Part shown: in pieces, positions 33,323-42,200 of the stretch
Numbering within the stretch: position 1 is the stretch's first letter
Layout: each line of letters begins with the position of its first letter
NCBI GenBank assembly: GCA_903907865.1
Contig: CAIVPR010000130.1
Location: forward strand, 1 to 55,810
Source of the DNA: an uncultured Acidobacteriia bacterium
Lineage (GTDB): Bacteria; Acidobacteriota; Terriglobia; Bryobacterales; Bryobacteraceae
Length of the DNA stretch: 55,810 nt
Direction of reading: 5' to 3'
Program-made: the position numbers and the translations under genes
The notes under the pieces: generated by a model
Told to the model about the DNA's origin: nothing
What the model saw: only the letters and a program-made list of their open reading frames with translations
Databases searched by the model: none

Positions 33323-35188
33323 TTAGCGCGCCTTGGCGTCGGCCAAAGTAACCCCGTTCGACTCCAGCACGGTCCCGATTGTCTGGTCGAGGTTGGTGCG
33401 GGCGTTGCGGTGGTTGATCAACGCCGTCAGTTCCGCCGACTGGGCGTTGGCGAGGTCCCGCTGCTGCTGGGTGACGTTGTAGGTGGTTGATTCACCCGCC
33501 GCGAACTTTTTCTTCTCCGCGTCGAGGAGCTTTTCCTGCAGGATCCGGTTCTGCACCGCGGCCTCATAGCGGATGCGGGCCTGGCGGATCGCCACCACGG
33601 CGTTGGTGACGTCGACTTGCACCTGGTTGGCGCTGCGGACGTGCCCCAACTGCTGCTGGCGGAGCGAGATCTGGTCGATGCCTTGGTCGGACTGCGCCTG
33701 GCGGTTGTTCAGCGTGACTCGGATGCCGCCTCCCAGGCTCTCGGTCGGGAAGTTTTGGCCGAAGACTTGGCCCAGGGCCGTGCCGATGCCACCCACGAAG
33801 TACTTGTCGGCGGAGATGCCCCGGACGACGCGGGGAGTGCCGGCCAAGCCGGTGGTGCTGCGGCTGGCAGTGGCCTGGGCGGTCGGCAGGACGCCGTTGG
33901 CGGTTCCAAGCGCCGAGATCTCAGCGGTTTTCAACCCAACTTCCTCCGACAGGAGATCTGTGCGGTTGACCATCGCTTTCTTGACCAGTTCCGGAATCGG
34001 TTGAAGGTCGTCCGCCGCCGTCATTTCGAGGCGGTCGAGGGGGATGATGTGGACAGACGCCAGTTCGGCGGCTCCGAGGCCGGTCCGGCTGATCAGATTC
34101 TTGAGCTGGACCTCCTGCTGGTCGAGGGCGATCCGCGAGTTTACCAGCGCCAGTTCGGCCACGGCCACTTGGTTTTCGGCAGTGGTGACATCGAGCGAGG
34201 CCACGGCTCCGAGTTCGAGGCGGCGTTGGTTTTCCTTGTAGAACTGCTGCGCGGTTTCGAGTGCACCGCGTTTGGCCTCGAGGTCTTGATGGTCGCCTAC
34301 GAGGCTATAGTAGCTGTTCAGAACGGACAGGATTGTGCGCGAGACCTGGGTCTTGAAGGTCAGGTCCGAGGTGTCCAGATTCATCTTCGAGATGGTGATG
34401 TTCCGCCCGCCAACCTTTTCGCCGAAGCCTTGGAGGAAGTTCTGGGTCACGGAGAAGGACAGGGACATCGAAGTGGACGGATTCAACACGTCGGACGGCG
34501 AGTTTTCGTTGAGGAAGTGGCTGCCGTAGCTGATAGTGACGGAGCCGCCCGCGAGGAAGCCCTGCTGGACGGTGCCGGTATAGTCGCGCTTGTTTTGGAC
34601 GATGACCTGGGTTACGCTCTGCGTGGCGTTGGACTGGGGCAGGCTGCGGTGGCTGAAGGATGTCGACTCCTGGAAGGTGGGGTCGAGGGTCTGGGTCACG
34701 GGGCCGATTTGGGAAACCGTCGCGTTGCCGCTGGCGCGGACGCCGCCGCTGTTGCCGCCGCTCACGCCGGCCGCCTGCTGGCTGCCGAGGACGCCCTGGC
34801 CGCTGGTGTTGGCACTGGCCTGGCTGGAGCCGCTGGGAACTCCGGGAAGCGAGCCGCCAGCCTCGGAACGTTCCAGCCGCCATGCGAGCATGACCGGGTT
34901 GTAGCGGGCGATCTCGATGTCGATGTTGTTTTCGAGGGCCAGTTTGATGGCGTCGTTGGCCGTGAGGTACAGGTTGCCGCCGCGCAGCAGGGTGCCGAAC
35001 CGGCTGGAGTTGGCGAGGCGGATGTCGGGCACGGAAACCGCCAGGTACGGGCGCTTATAGAGCGGGGCGACGGGGCGGACGGGCTCGATGGAGGTCGAGC
35101 TCTGGGCCCAGGCCGTGGTCTGCAAGAGGCAGTAGGTCAGGCCGAGGGCAAGCGGCTTGCGGAGTTGGAGGAATCTGGGTCTTGGCAT
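33323..35188 (-). CDS. TolC-family outer membrane protein
   Basis: A 621-residue outer membrane efflux-type protein. A signal peptide (LALGLTYCLLQTTAWAQ) is followed by a domain with coiled-coil helical hairpins; conserved points include NNIDIEIARYNP and the TolC-type repeated helix with ELGAVASLDVTTAENQVAVAELAL. A low-complexity insertion at about residues 115-170 is rich in Gly, Ser and Ala. Start at 35188 is set by AAGGAGGATCC just upstream. It follows a paralog by 10 bases. No pump or fusion protein is encoded next to it. Confidence 0.88.
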   Translation of the reverse strand: MPRPRFLQLRKPLALGLTYCLLQTTAWAQSSTSIEPVRPVAPLYKRPYLAVSVPDIRLANSSRFGTLLRGGNLYLTANDAIKLALENNIDIEIARYNPVMLAWRLERSEAGGSLPGVPSGSSQASANTSGQGVLGSQQAAGVSGGNSGGVRASGNATVSQIGPVTQTLDPTFQESTSFSHRSLPQSNATQSVTQVIVQNKRDYTGTVQQGFLAGGSVTISYGSHFLNENSPSDVLNPSTSMSLSFSVTQNFLQGFGEKVGGRNITISKMNLDTSDLTFKTQVSRTILSVLNSYYSLVGDHQDLEAKRGALETAQQFYKENQRRLELGAVASLDVTTAENQVAVAELALVNSRIALDQQEVQLKNLISRTGLGAAELASVHIIPLDRLEMTAADDLQPIPELVKKAMVNRTDLLSEEVGLKTAEISALGTANGVLPTAQATASRSTTGLAGTPRVVRGISADKYFVGGIGTALGQVFGQNFPTESLGGGIRVTLNNRQAQSDQGIDQISLRQQQLGHVRSANQVQVDVTNAVVAIRQARIRYEAAVQNRILQEKLLDAEKKKFAAGESTTYNVTQQQRDLANAQSAELTALINHRNARTNLDQTIGTVLESNGVTLADAKAR

Positions 35189-35198
35189 CGGATCCTCC

Positions 35199-37115
35199 TT
35201 ACCTGGCTGCCGGAATCGAGGAAGGCGCGGCGCTGACCTTGCCGGACATCGCCTCGTTGATCGAAATGTGGTTGACCTCGAGGGTTGCTCCAAGGGCTTG
35301 GTCGAGGGCTATTCGCGCATGGCTGTAGTTGGCCATCGCTTGAACCTCGGAACTCTGGGCGGCAGCGAGGTCGCGCTGGTCCTGGACCACCTGGTAGGCG
35401 GTGGAGGCCCCGAGCTCGTACTTGCGCTTGTCGCCGTCGAAGGTCTGCTGGGAGAGCTTGCGGGCCTGGACGGCGGCCACGAAACGGGCTCGGGCCTGCT
35501 GGATGCCAATGACCGCGTTCTGGACGTCGACGCGGACCTGGTTGATCTGCTTTTGCAGGTTCAACTCGTTCTGGCGCAGTTCCAGCATGCTGGTGGCGTA
35601 ATCGGACTGGGCTGCGCGGTTGCGTAGCGGGATGTTCAGCGAGAAGCCTGCCGAGTAGTTGGGGTAGTTGCGACGGAAGATCTGGCCGAGGGCGCTGCCG
35701 AAACCGCCCGCGAAGACCGGGACACCGCCCTGCGCAAGCGCGAAGGCCGTGGCGTCGCCGGAGAGGCCGTTGTTGGTCAGGTCTCCGAAGGCCTGGAGGG
35801 ACGGCTTCAGTGAATTCTTGATGCCCACGAGGTTGATCTTGTTGCTGTCGAGGTTGATCTTGTTGGTTTCAATCTCGACGCGGCTGTCGAGCGCGGCGGC
35901 AACCAGTTGATCGACGGGGCGGATGTCGTCCTTCTCGGGAATCGAGAAACTATCCAAGGGGATGATGTGGACGTTGGCGAGGTCGGTGGTGGCGACACCG
36001 GCTCGGCTGAGGACGTTCTTCAGGATCGTCTCCTGTTGGAGCAGGTTGGTCTGGGAGATGAGCTGGTCCTGCCGGGCCGAGTAGAGCTGGGCCTGGGCGC
36101 GGGTGACTTCGATCTCGGCGAGCGTGCCGATCTGAACTTGCTTCTGGTTGTTTTCGAGGAGCTGTTGGGCGGTGTCGAGGGCCGATTGGCGCGCCTTGAG
36201 GTCCTCGGTGAAGCTGACTAGATCCCAGTAGACGTTCAGGGCGGCGGTGACGGTGGTGATGACCTGCTGCTTGAACTGCAGGTCGGTGACCTTCAACTGG
36301 TTGTTCTGGACCTTGATGTTGCGCGTATTGACGGCGCGGCCGAAACCGTTGAGGAGGTTCTGGGTGACGGAAAGGTCGATGTCGGCGGTCGTATAGGGGT
36401 TCAGCGAGTAGAAAGCGCTGTTCACCTTCTGGTACTGACTGGCGAAAGTGAGCGTGGACGAGAGGCCGAAATCGGTGCTCTGCGAGTAGGACGCTTGGAA
36501 GGACCGGGTGTTGATGACCAGGGACTGGATGCCGGAGAGCACGGTATTGCTCTGCGGGATGGTCGTATGGGCGAAGCTGGCAAAAGTCGTGAAGCTGGGG
36601 TCGAGGGACGGGATCGACGGTCCGAGCTGGGTCAGGACGCTGGAGTTGACCCCGCCGCCCGAGGTCGCCGGGGCGCCGTTGGTGTTGATGCTGACGCCTG
36701 CCAGGCTGACGGAGGTTGGGCCGGCTGCGACGCCTTGGCCGACGCTGCGGAGCAGGCCGCCGGCTTGGGCGCGGCGCAGGACCTCGCGGGCGAGCAGCGG
36801 GCCGTAGCGCTGGACCTCGATGTCGATGTTGTTTTCGAGGACGAGGGCAACCACATCCCGGGCCGACAGGTAGAGGTTGCCCGCGCGGACCAAGGAATCG
36901 AGCCGCGAAGTGTTGGCAAGGTTCACGGGCGGGACCACGCGGGGTATGTAGTTCTTGAGGAAGCGGTTGGAGCCGCCAAAATGGGCGAGGTCGGGCGCGG
37001 GGTCGATACGGATGGCGGTCTGGGCTTGCAGTTGCCCGGCCCAGAGGGCAAACACAAGGCAACCGGCGGTCGTGCGGCGTCCCAGGTCGGTTCGTCGATA
37101 TTGTTCAACGTTCAT
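35199..37115 (-). CDS. TolC-family outer membrane protein, paralog
   Basis: A 638-residue relative of the next gene, with the same layout: signal region (TAGCLVFALWAGQLQAQ), ENNIDIEVQRYGP, a low-complexity part and the TolC helical repeats (IGTLAEIEVTRAQAQLYSARQDQLI). It ends 10 bases before its partner's start, so both are one operon read from about 37150. Both proteins are much longer than E. coli TolC (about 490 residues). They may form mixed trimers or serve different transporters. The N-terminal start at 37115 has no clear ribosome site. Confidence 0.87.
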   Translation of the reverse strand: MNVEQYRRTDLGRRTTAGCLVFALWAGQLQAQTAIRIDPAPDLAHFGGSNRFLKNYIPRVVPPVNLANTSRLDSLVRAGNLYLSARDVVALVLENNIDIEVQRYGPLLAREVLRRAQAGGLLRSVGQGVAAGPTSVSLAGVSINTNGAPATSGGGVNSSVLTQLGPSIPSLDPSFTTFASFAHTTIPQSNTVLSGIQSLVINTRSFQASYSQSTDFGLSSTLTFASQYQKVNSAFYSLNPYTTADIDLSVTQNLLNGFGRAVNTRNIKVQNNQLKVTDLQFKQQVITTVTAALNVYWDLVSFTEDLKARQSALDTAQQLLENNQKQVQIGTLAEIEVTRAQAQLYSARQDQLISQTNLLQQETILKNVLSRAGVATTDLANVHIIPLDSFSIPEKDDIRPVDQLVAAALDSRVEIETNKINLDSNKINLVGIKNSLKPSLQAFGDLTNNGLSGDATAFALAQGGVPVFAGGFGSALGQIFRRNYPNYSAGFSLNIPLRNRAAQSDYATSMLELRQNELNLQKQINQVRVDVQNAVIGIQQARARFVAAVQARKLSQQTFDGDKRKYELGASTAYQVVQDQRDLAAAQSSEVQAMANYSHARIALDQALGATLEVNHISINEAMSGKVSAAPSSIPAAR

Positions 37116-37269
37116 TGATGTGAGTCTCTAGGTCGTTTCTAGACCGGCGGGTCAAATATGTCTAACGGTCGAATCCGTCGTGCGGTTCAAAAAATCTGGT
37201 CGCACCGGGTTGCGGGCGGAGCGGGTGATGTGCGGGCAGAAGCCTAATTCCAATGGTATAGTAGGCTTC

Positions 37270-37863
37270 GTGACCCCGCAAGCAGGCTCGGTTCTCGGGC
37301 TCTTCCAGCAAACAGGCGCGTACCTTTCCGGGCATTTCCGGTTGACCAGCGGATTGCATAGCCCCAACTACCTGCAGTCGGCGATCGTGCTGCAGCACCC
37401 CCAACATGCACAGACGCTCGGGGAGGCTTTGGCGTCCCGGATCCAGGCGTTGGCGGGCGGAAAAAAAATCGGCGTGGTGGTTTCGCCGGCGCTGGGCGGC
37501 CTGATCATCGGCCACGAGGTGGCTCGGGCGCTGGGAGTGCGGTTCATCTTCACGGAACGGGCGCTGGACCGGACGATGTCGCTGCGGCGCGGCTTTTCGC
37601 TCGGCAAGGGCGAGGTGGCGGCGATCGTGGAGGACGTGATCACGACCGGCGGCAGCACGCGCGAGGTGATCGACATCGTGAGGGCGATGGGCGCGGACCC
37701 GGTGGCGGCGGGGTCGATCATCGACCGCAGCGGCGGCGCGGTGGACCTGGGGATTCCACGTGCGGCGCTGGAGACGTTGCAGGTGCAGGCGTATGAATCG
37801 GAGACGTGCCCGATGTGCAAGGCCGGGGATCCGGTGGTGAAGCCGGGGTCGCGACCGGTTTAG
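37270..37863 (+). CDS. pyrE: Orotate phosphoribosyltransferase
   Basis: A 197-residue enzyme of pyrimidine synthesis, making orotidine monophosphate from orotate and PRPP. The PRPP motif VAAIVEDVITTGGSTREVI and the N-terminal LTSGLHSPNYLQSAIVLQHP are characteristic. GTG at 37270 is chosen because it gives the normal N-terminus; an upstream in-frame ATG at 37180 adds 30 unrelated residues. The end has an added CPMCKAGDPV stretch with a CxxC pair. It lies alone on the plus strand and its stop overlaps the end of the AbiE remnant. Confidence 0.92.
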   Translation: MTPQAGSVLGLFQQTGAYLSGHFRLTSGLHSPNYLQSAIVLQHPQHAQTLGEALASRIQALAGGKKIGVVVSPALGGLIIGHEVARALGVRFIFTERALDRTMSLRRGFSLGKGEVAAIVEDVITTGGSTREVIDIVRAMGADPVAAGSIIDRSGGAVDLGIPRAALETLQVQAYESETCPMCKAGDPVVKPGSRPV

Positions 37864-38439
37864 GGATGAAACTCTGCGGTCCGCGAACAATGGCTCCAGA
37901 ACCCGTCTAGAAGGCCAAACGCCTGGGTTGCGGACCCACCGAGCCTGCATTCCTCCGCCAAACGAGCGAAAGGAGTCTCCCAAGCGGACGGGGGCGGTGC
38001 TAGTGTCGTCGGAACCGGGTGCGTGGCGCGGCGCTCAAAGGTGGCCTGAATCGCTCGACGAACGCGGGTCGGGTCCAAAGTCTGCGACTCGATCAACATC
38101 ACCAATGCGGTAGGAAAAGAAATCGCCGATGTCTTCAGCGCCCGCGTCCTGCAATTGTCGGTGCAACCCGTGGGCGCCGGGAGCAGGGGCGCGGCGCACC
38201 GTGAAGTCTATATCGCGTGTCGCCCTTGCGGTGTCAAACCGCAGTTCCATCGCGTAGCCGCCCTTGAGCACCCAGTTCGTATCGCGATTGCGAAAAAGCC
38301 TTGCGAGAAGCCGATCAAATGCGACCTTGCGGCGGAGTCTCTGCAGGTCCGTGTTGTTTTCGACGGCCTCCTTGTTGAGGCGCTCCTCCAACGCGGTGCG
38401 GAGTGCCATGCCCGAGGCGTAGCGCTTGGGCCCGGTCAT
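37860..38439 (-). pseudogene. abiEii: Remnant of an AbiEii-family nucleotidyltransferase toxin
   Basis: The first 110 residues match AbiEii: VAFDRLLARLFRNRDTNWVLKGGYAMELR, ATRDIDFTV (nucleotidyltransferase Asp-x-Asp) and GAEDIGDFFSYRIGD. At about 38100 the reading breaks: the frame changes and the continuing frame (VMLIESQTLDPTRVRRAIQATFERRATHP then PPSAWETPFARLAEE) is the expected C-terminus of the same family. The central part with the second catalytic region and the conserved KxxD core is absent, about 100 residues, so the gene has an internal deletion with frameshift. It overlaps abiEi by ATGA (38436-38439). Confidence 0.8.
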
Positions 38440-39047
38440 TGGCGGAACTCTTGGAGAATCTTCGCGTAGTCGCCGTTCGCCGCATACTTTTCGAGTTCGC
38501 TCCAGGTAATGCTGCCGCGCCTCAGTCCTTCTTGGAACGCGGTGCGCAGATCGGCTTGGGGAATGGACCCTTCCGCCGAGACGTCCAGAATGCTGCGGAC
38601 GGCGCTCGTGGCGGGAACTCCGAACATTTCAACTTGTTCGTCCGGAGGAACGTTGCCGTAATGGAGCCGCAGGACCTTGGGGATGGGGGCGCTGCGGCGG
38701 AAGTCGGGTGGGACGGTTAGGTCGATCCGGGCCGGGTTGGCGTCCGTGAGTTCGTGCAGACTGAGCGCAGTCTGGTGGCTGAAAATGCCGGTGGGGCGGT
38801 CGGTGCGGTCGCGCGACCAGAGCATCCACAGGATGAGGTCCGGGCGTTCGGGCTGGGGAAAACGCGTAAAGCGGTAGATGCCGCGGTGCTCGCGGGCCCA
38901 GTTGCCAGCACGGACATGGTAGATTCGCTTGTTGCTCGGGTAGCCGAGGCCTGCGGCCTGTTTGGTGGTGAAGTAGCCGCCCTGGGATTCAGCGAGCTGG
39001 AAGAGGCGGAGCTGGTTCTCGGATCCAGATGCGGCCGCGTGCGTAAT
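38436..39047 (-). CDS. abiEi: AbiEi-type antitoxin/transcriptional regulator, non-canonical start
   Basis: A protein of about 203 residues if read from ATT at 39047. The N-terminal winged helix has LFQLAESQGGYFTTKQAAGLGY and RAGNWAREHRGIYRF, and the C-terminal domain FSHQTALSLHELTDANPARIDLTVP. This is the AbiEi family, which represses its own operon and neutralises AbiEii. No ATG, GTG or TTG occurs in frame between the stop near 39051 and an ATG at 38825, which is too late to include the DNA-binding domain. So either ATT is used, with AAGAAAG 7 bases upstream, or the start has been lost. The partner toxin is truncated. Confidence 0.65.
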   Translation of the reverse strand: MTHAAASGSENQLRLFQLAESQGGYFTTKQAAGLGYPSNKRIYHVRAGNWAREHRGIYRFTRFPQPERPDLILWMLWSRDRTDRPTGIFSHQTALSLHELTDANPARIDLTVPPDFRRSAPIPKVLRLHYGNVPPDEQVEMFGVPATSAVRSILDVSAEGSIPQADLRTAFQEGLRRGSITWSELEKYAANGDYAKILQEFRQ

Positions 39048-39070
39048 AGGTCAACTTTCTTGACCTATTA
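39044..39070. promoter_or_regulatory. Palindromic operator at the AbiE promoter
   Basis: A perfect inverted repeat of 11-base arms, TAATAGGTCAA at 39044-39054 and TTGACCTATTA at 39060-39070, around a CTTTC spacer. It overlaps the predicted -10 box and the start region of abiEi, as expected for an autoregulatory operator of an AbiEi-type repressor. It is AT-rich in GC-rich surroundings. Confidence 0.75.
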
Positions 39071-39096
39071 TGCGGTGTCGGCACCAGTGTGTGCAA
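39067..39096 (-). promoter_or_regulatory. Predicted sigma-70 type promoter of abiEi
   Basis: On the minus strand, TTGCAC (39096-39091) and CATAAT (39072-39067) are separated by 18 bases, a good -35/-10 pair. The -10 overlaps the palindrome at 39060-39070, and transcription would start at about 39060. Confidence 0.6.
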
Positions 39097-39137
39097 GCTC
39101 GCTCACCCGTTGGGTGAACAGCCCAGCATGGCCCGGG

Positions 39138-39179
39138 CAAACACTCCCTTGCGGTCGTGGCTCGGCAACAGGCTGAGTC
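39138..39179. repeat. Partial copy of the dispersed palindromic repeat
   Basis: CAAACACTCCCTTGCGGTCG then TGGCTCGG (39138-39165) matches the left arm of the element at 26219-26292, with the loop-like bases CAACAGGCTGAGTC following (39166-39179), but the right arm is lost. It lies in the intergenic region upstream of abiEi. Confidence 0.75.
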
Positions 39180-39226
39180 GGCAGGGGCGTCATCGGGAGG
39201 GAGGGGTGCGTCTTGGTGGAGCAAAG

Positions 39227-39256
39227 TCGGGGGCGGCCAGAATTGGTCGCCCCCGA
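39227..39256 (-). terminator. Terminator of the TonB-dependent receptor gene
   Basis: TCGGGGGCGGCC (39227-39238) pairs with GGTCGCCCCCGA (39245-39256) in a 12-base stem with one G-T pair and a 6-base loop, 43 bases after the minus-strand stop at 39299. A short CTTTG follows. Confidence 0.65.
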
Positions 39257-39298
39257 ACACACGCCATCAGGAATCGCAGGATCATCCCGCGAGCCCGA

Positions 39299-42200
39299 TT
39301 AGAACTGGATGCGCGCCTGGATGTCGAAGAACCGGTTCACCGACGCCGTCTGGCTCGTGATCTGGCCGAAGGTCGAGCTGAACGGGTTGGTGTCGGGGTC
39401 GTTGAATTGCGACCGGTTCTGGACGTTGAGGGCGTCGACGCGCAGTTGCAGGGTCGCCCGTTCATGCAGCCGGAAGTCGCGGCGGATGTTGGCGTTGATG
39501 ACGCTCATCTTGTCGCCGCGGACACCGTCGATGTACTGCGGGTACATGCGGACCTGGTAAGCGGCCGGGCCGTTGGCGGAATTGCGCTCGAAGCCCGCAT
39601 TGGTGTTGAACCACTGGCTGAGGCTCTGGTTGACATTCGTGAGGGAGCCGGCGAGCGATCCGACCGGTCCGCTGACGAAGTCGTTGGTGCCGAAGTTGAG
39701 GAGCGCGCCGGGTTGGTATTGGTAGGTCCACGAAGTCTGCCAGCCGCCAAGCACCCAGCCGACCGGGCCGGTTTGCAGGAATCGACGGCCCTTTCCGAAG
39801 GGGAGCTCATAGATGGCGGAGAGGGTGAAGCGGCGCGGGCGGCCGTTGTTGCTGCCGTACCACGTGGGCAGCGGGTCGAACTCGTTGTCGTACGAGGTGG
39901 CTTGGCGGAGATCCATCCACGTGAACGACGCGTTCGCGTTCAGGCCCTTGGCGAAGCGCTTCACGAAATTGAATTCGAGCGCGTTGATCTTGTCCTTGCC
40001 GAAAGGAGCGTTGTTCACGGTGAGGCCGTTCATTTGCGGGAAGGCGCGGAGCAGCTTGTTGACCTGGGTGGTGGAGCTGGTGAAGAAGCCCAGCGTGGCC
40101 ATCGAGTTGTACAGCACCGGGTTGGACGTCTTGAGCGCGCTGTAGTTGTTGAGGTAGAACGGGTTCGGGACGTTGGCGTTGAGCGCGCTGGCCAGCGTGT
40201 TGTTGCGCGTGGTGCCGGTATTCCAATAGGAAGCGGGCAGGAAATCCAGCTTCTTGGAAATCCCGATGTCGCTCGCCCACTGTCCCCAGTAGGATGCCTC
40301 GACCAGGATGTCGCCCGCCAACTGGCGCTGGACGCCGGCGCGCCATTTGTCGACGCGGGCGTGCTTGCGGTCGTAAGGCGTGTAGCCGAAGCCGCGGCCG
40401 ACCTGGTACATGGAGCCCAGGGAGTTTCCAAACGGGGCGTCGTACCGGGTGCCGTCGGCGCGGACGGGGAACGGGTCGGTCAGCGGCGAAATGCCCTTTG
40501 CGGGATTGCCCGCCAGCCATGTCTGGCCGAAATCGTTGCTGATGTTGGTGGAAGTGGTGCGGGAGTAGCCGGCCTGGTTGGCGGCCTCAACGATGGGGCT
40601 CAGGGTGTCGTAATAGGCGCCGTAGCCGCCGCGGACGACCGTTTTGGGGTCGAGTTGCCATGCCGCCGAGACGCGGGGCAGGAACATCAGTTGGCCCTGC
40701 CACAGGTTGCGCGGGGCACCGTTGGCCCCGGCGTAGACGTTGCCGCCGAGCACGGAGAAGGCACTGGCCGCAAGCTGCAGGAGCGGGTTGGCCGCGTAGG
40801 CCGCCTGCGTGGCGGCGTTGATGGGCAGTTGGGCGGTGGGATCGAAGTAGGTGATGGCGCGGTTGTAGCGCTCGGTCGGGCCGGTTTCGTACTCCATGCG
40901 CAGGCCCAGGGTGAGGGTCAGTTTGTTGTTGAAGCGCCAGGTGTCTTGCCCGTACCACCCGTAATATTGGTTCACCTGGGAGACCGAGGTGTTGTTGTCG
41001 ATGGACGCCGCAGTCGGGATTCCGAGCATGAAGGAGGCCCAACTGAGGCCGACACTGGTGTTGGGCGCATTGCCGTCGTCATCCTTGCGGACGAAGTTGT
41101 TGCCGAAAGTGAAAGCTCCGGAGGAGTTGCCGTTGAAGCCGACGTCGTTGCGGACTTGATCGCGGAAGTCGATTCCGCCGCGCAAGGAGTGGCGGCCGGC
41201 AATGTGGGAGAGGTTCGCCTTCACGCCCTGCGACCGGGTCTTGGGGTAGGTGGACAGCGACCGTCCGAAGTTGGTCCCGTTGTAAAAGTAGTAACCGGGG
41301 AGGCTGAAGACCGGCGCGCTGCAGTCGCTAAACGCCTGGCACTGTTGGTCCACGTACGACGGGAGGCCGAAATCGGAGGGCTTCTTGGCGGTCAGGCCGG
41401 AGTTGTACAGGCGCTGGAACCACTGGTTGGCGGCGACGGAAACGTCGAGGATGGTGGAGGCGGAGAAGATGTGGTTCCAGTTGGCGACGCCGGAGACGTT
41501 GTTGCGGGTGTCGTCGGCGGTCATCAGGCCGGTGGAGGTGAAGTCGCCGTAGTACTCGATGTAGTGACTCCAGTTCCAGCGGAAGCTGATGTGGTCGTTC
41601 TGGGTGGGCTGGTAGTCGGTGCGCTGGTTGAGGGCGTTGTAGTTGTTGTTGTCGACCTGACTCGTCGCGAGGTAGTTGACGGCGGTCGGGTTGGTGGAGT
41701 TGTTGGGCAGCGGGATGTATTTGCTGACGAAGCTCAAGGCCGGGTTGTTGAAACGGCTCTGGGGAATGATGTTGCCGGTGAAGGGCGTACGGACGTAGTG
41801 CGAGGCGCGCGCGGGGTCGGCTTGGATCGACAGCGGGTCGTAGACGATGTACTGGGCGCTGTTGGGGAGCGCCAGGAATTCGGAGAAGTTGCCGGTGCGC
41901 TGGAGGGCGGTGGGGACGGTGTCGTTGATGTCGGTGGCGCGCGCCGGTTCGCGGCTGCGGACGCCGGCGTAGGCGAAGAAGAAGAAGAGCTTGTCCTTGC
42001 CGTTGTAGACGCGCGGGATGCGGACGGGTCCGCCGAAGGTGGCGCCGAAGTTGTTGTCGTGGCCGCCGGGGGTGATGTAGCTGGAGGCGAGCGAGTTGGC
42101 CAGCGCCGTGTTGCCCGCGGCGTTGGCTGCGGCGATCTTGGAGTAGTAGTTCTGCTTGACGAAGAAGCCGGCGGCGTTCCAGTGGGCGTTCAGGTACTGT

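Noticed and set aside
37180-37269. N-terminal extension of PyrE from ATG at 37180
   Set aside because: The 30 residues are basic and unlike the family, and GTG at 37270 gives the usual start.
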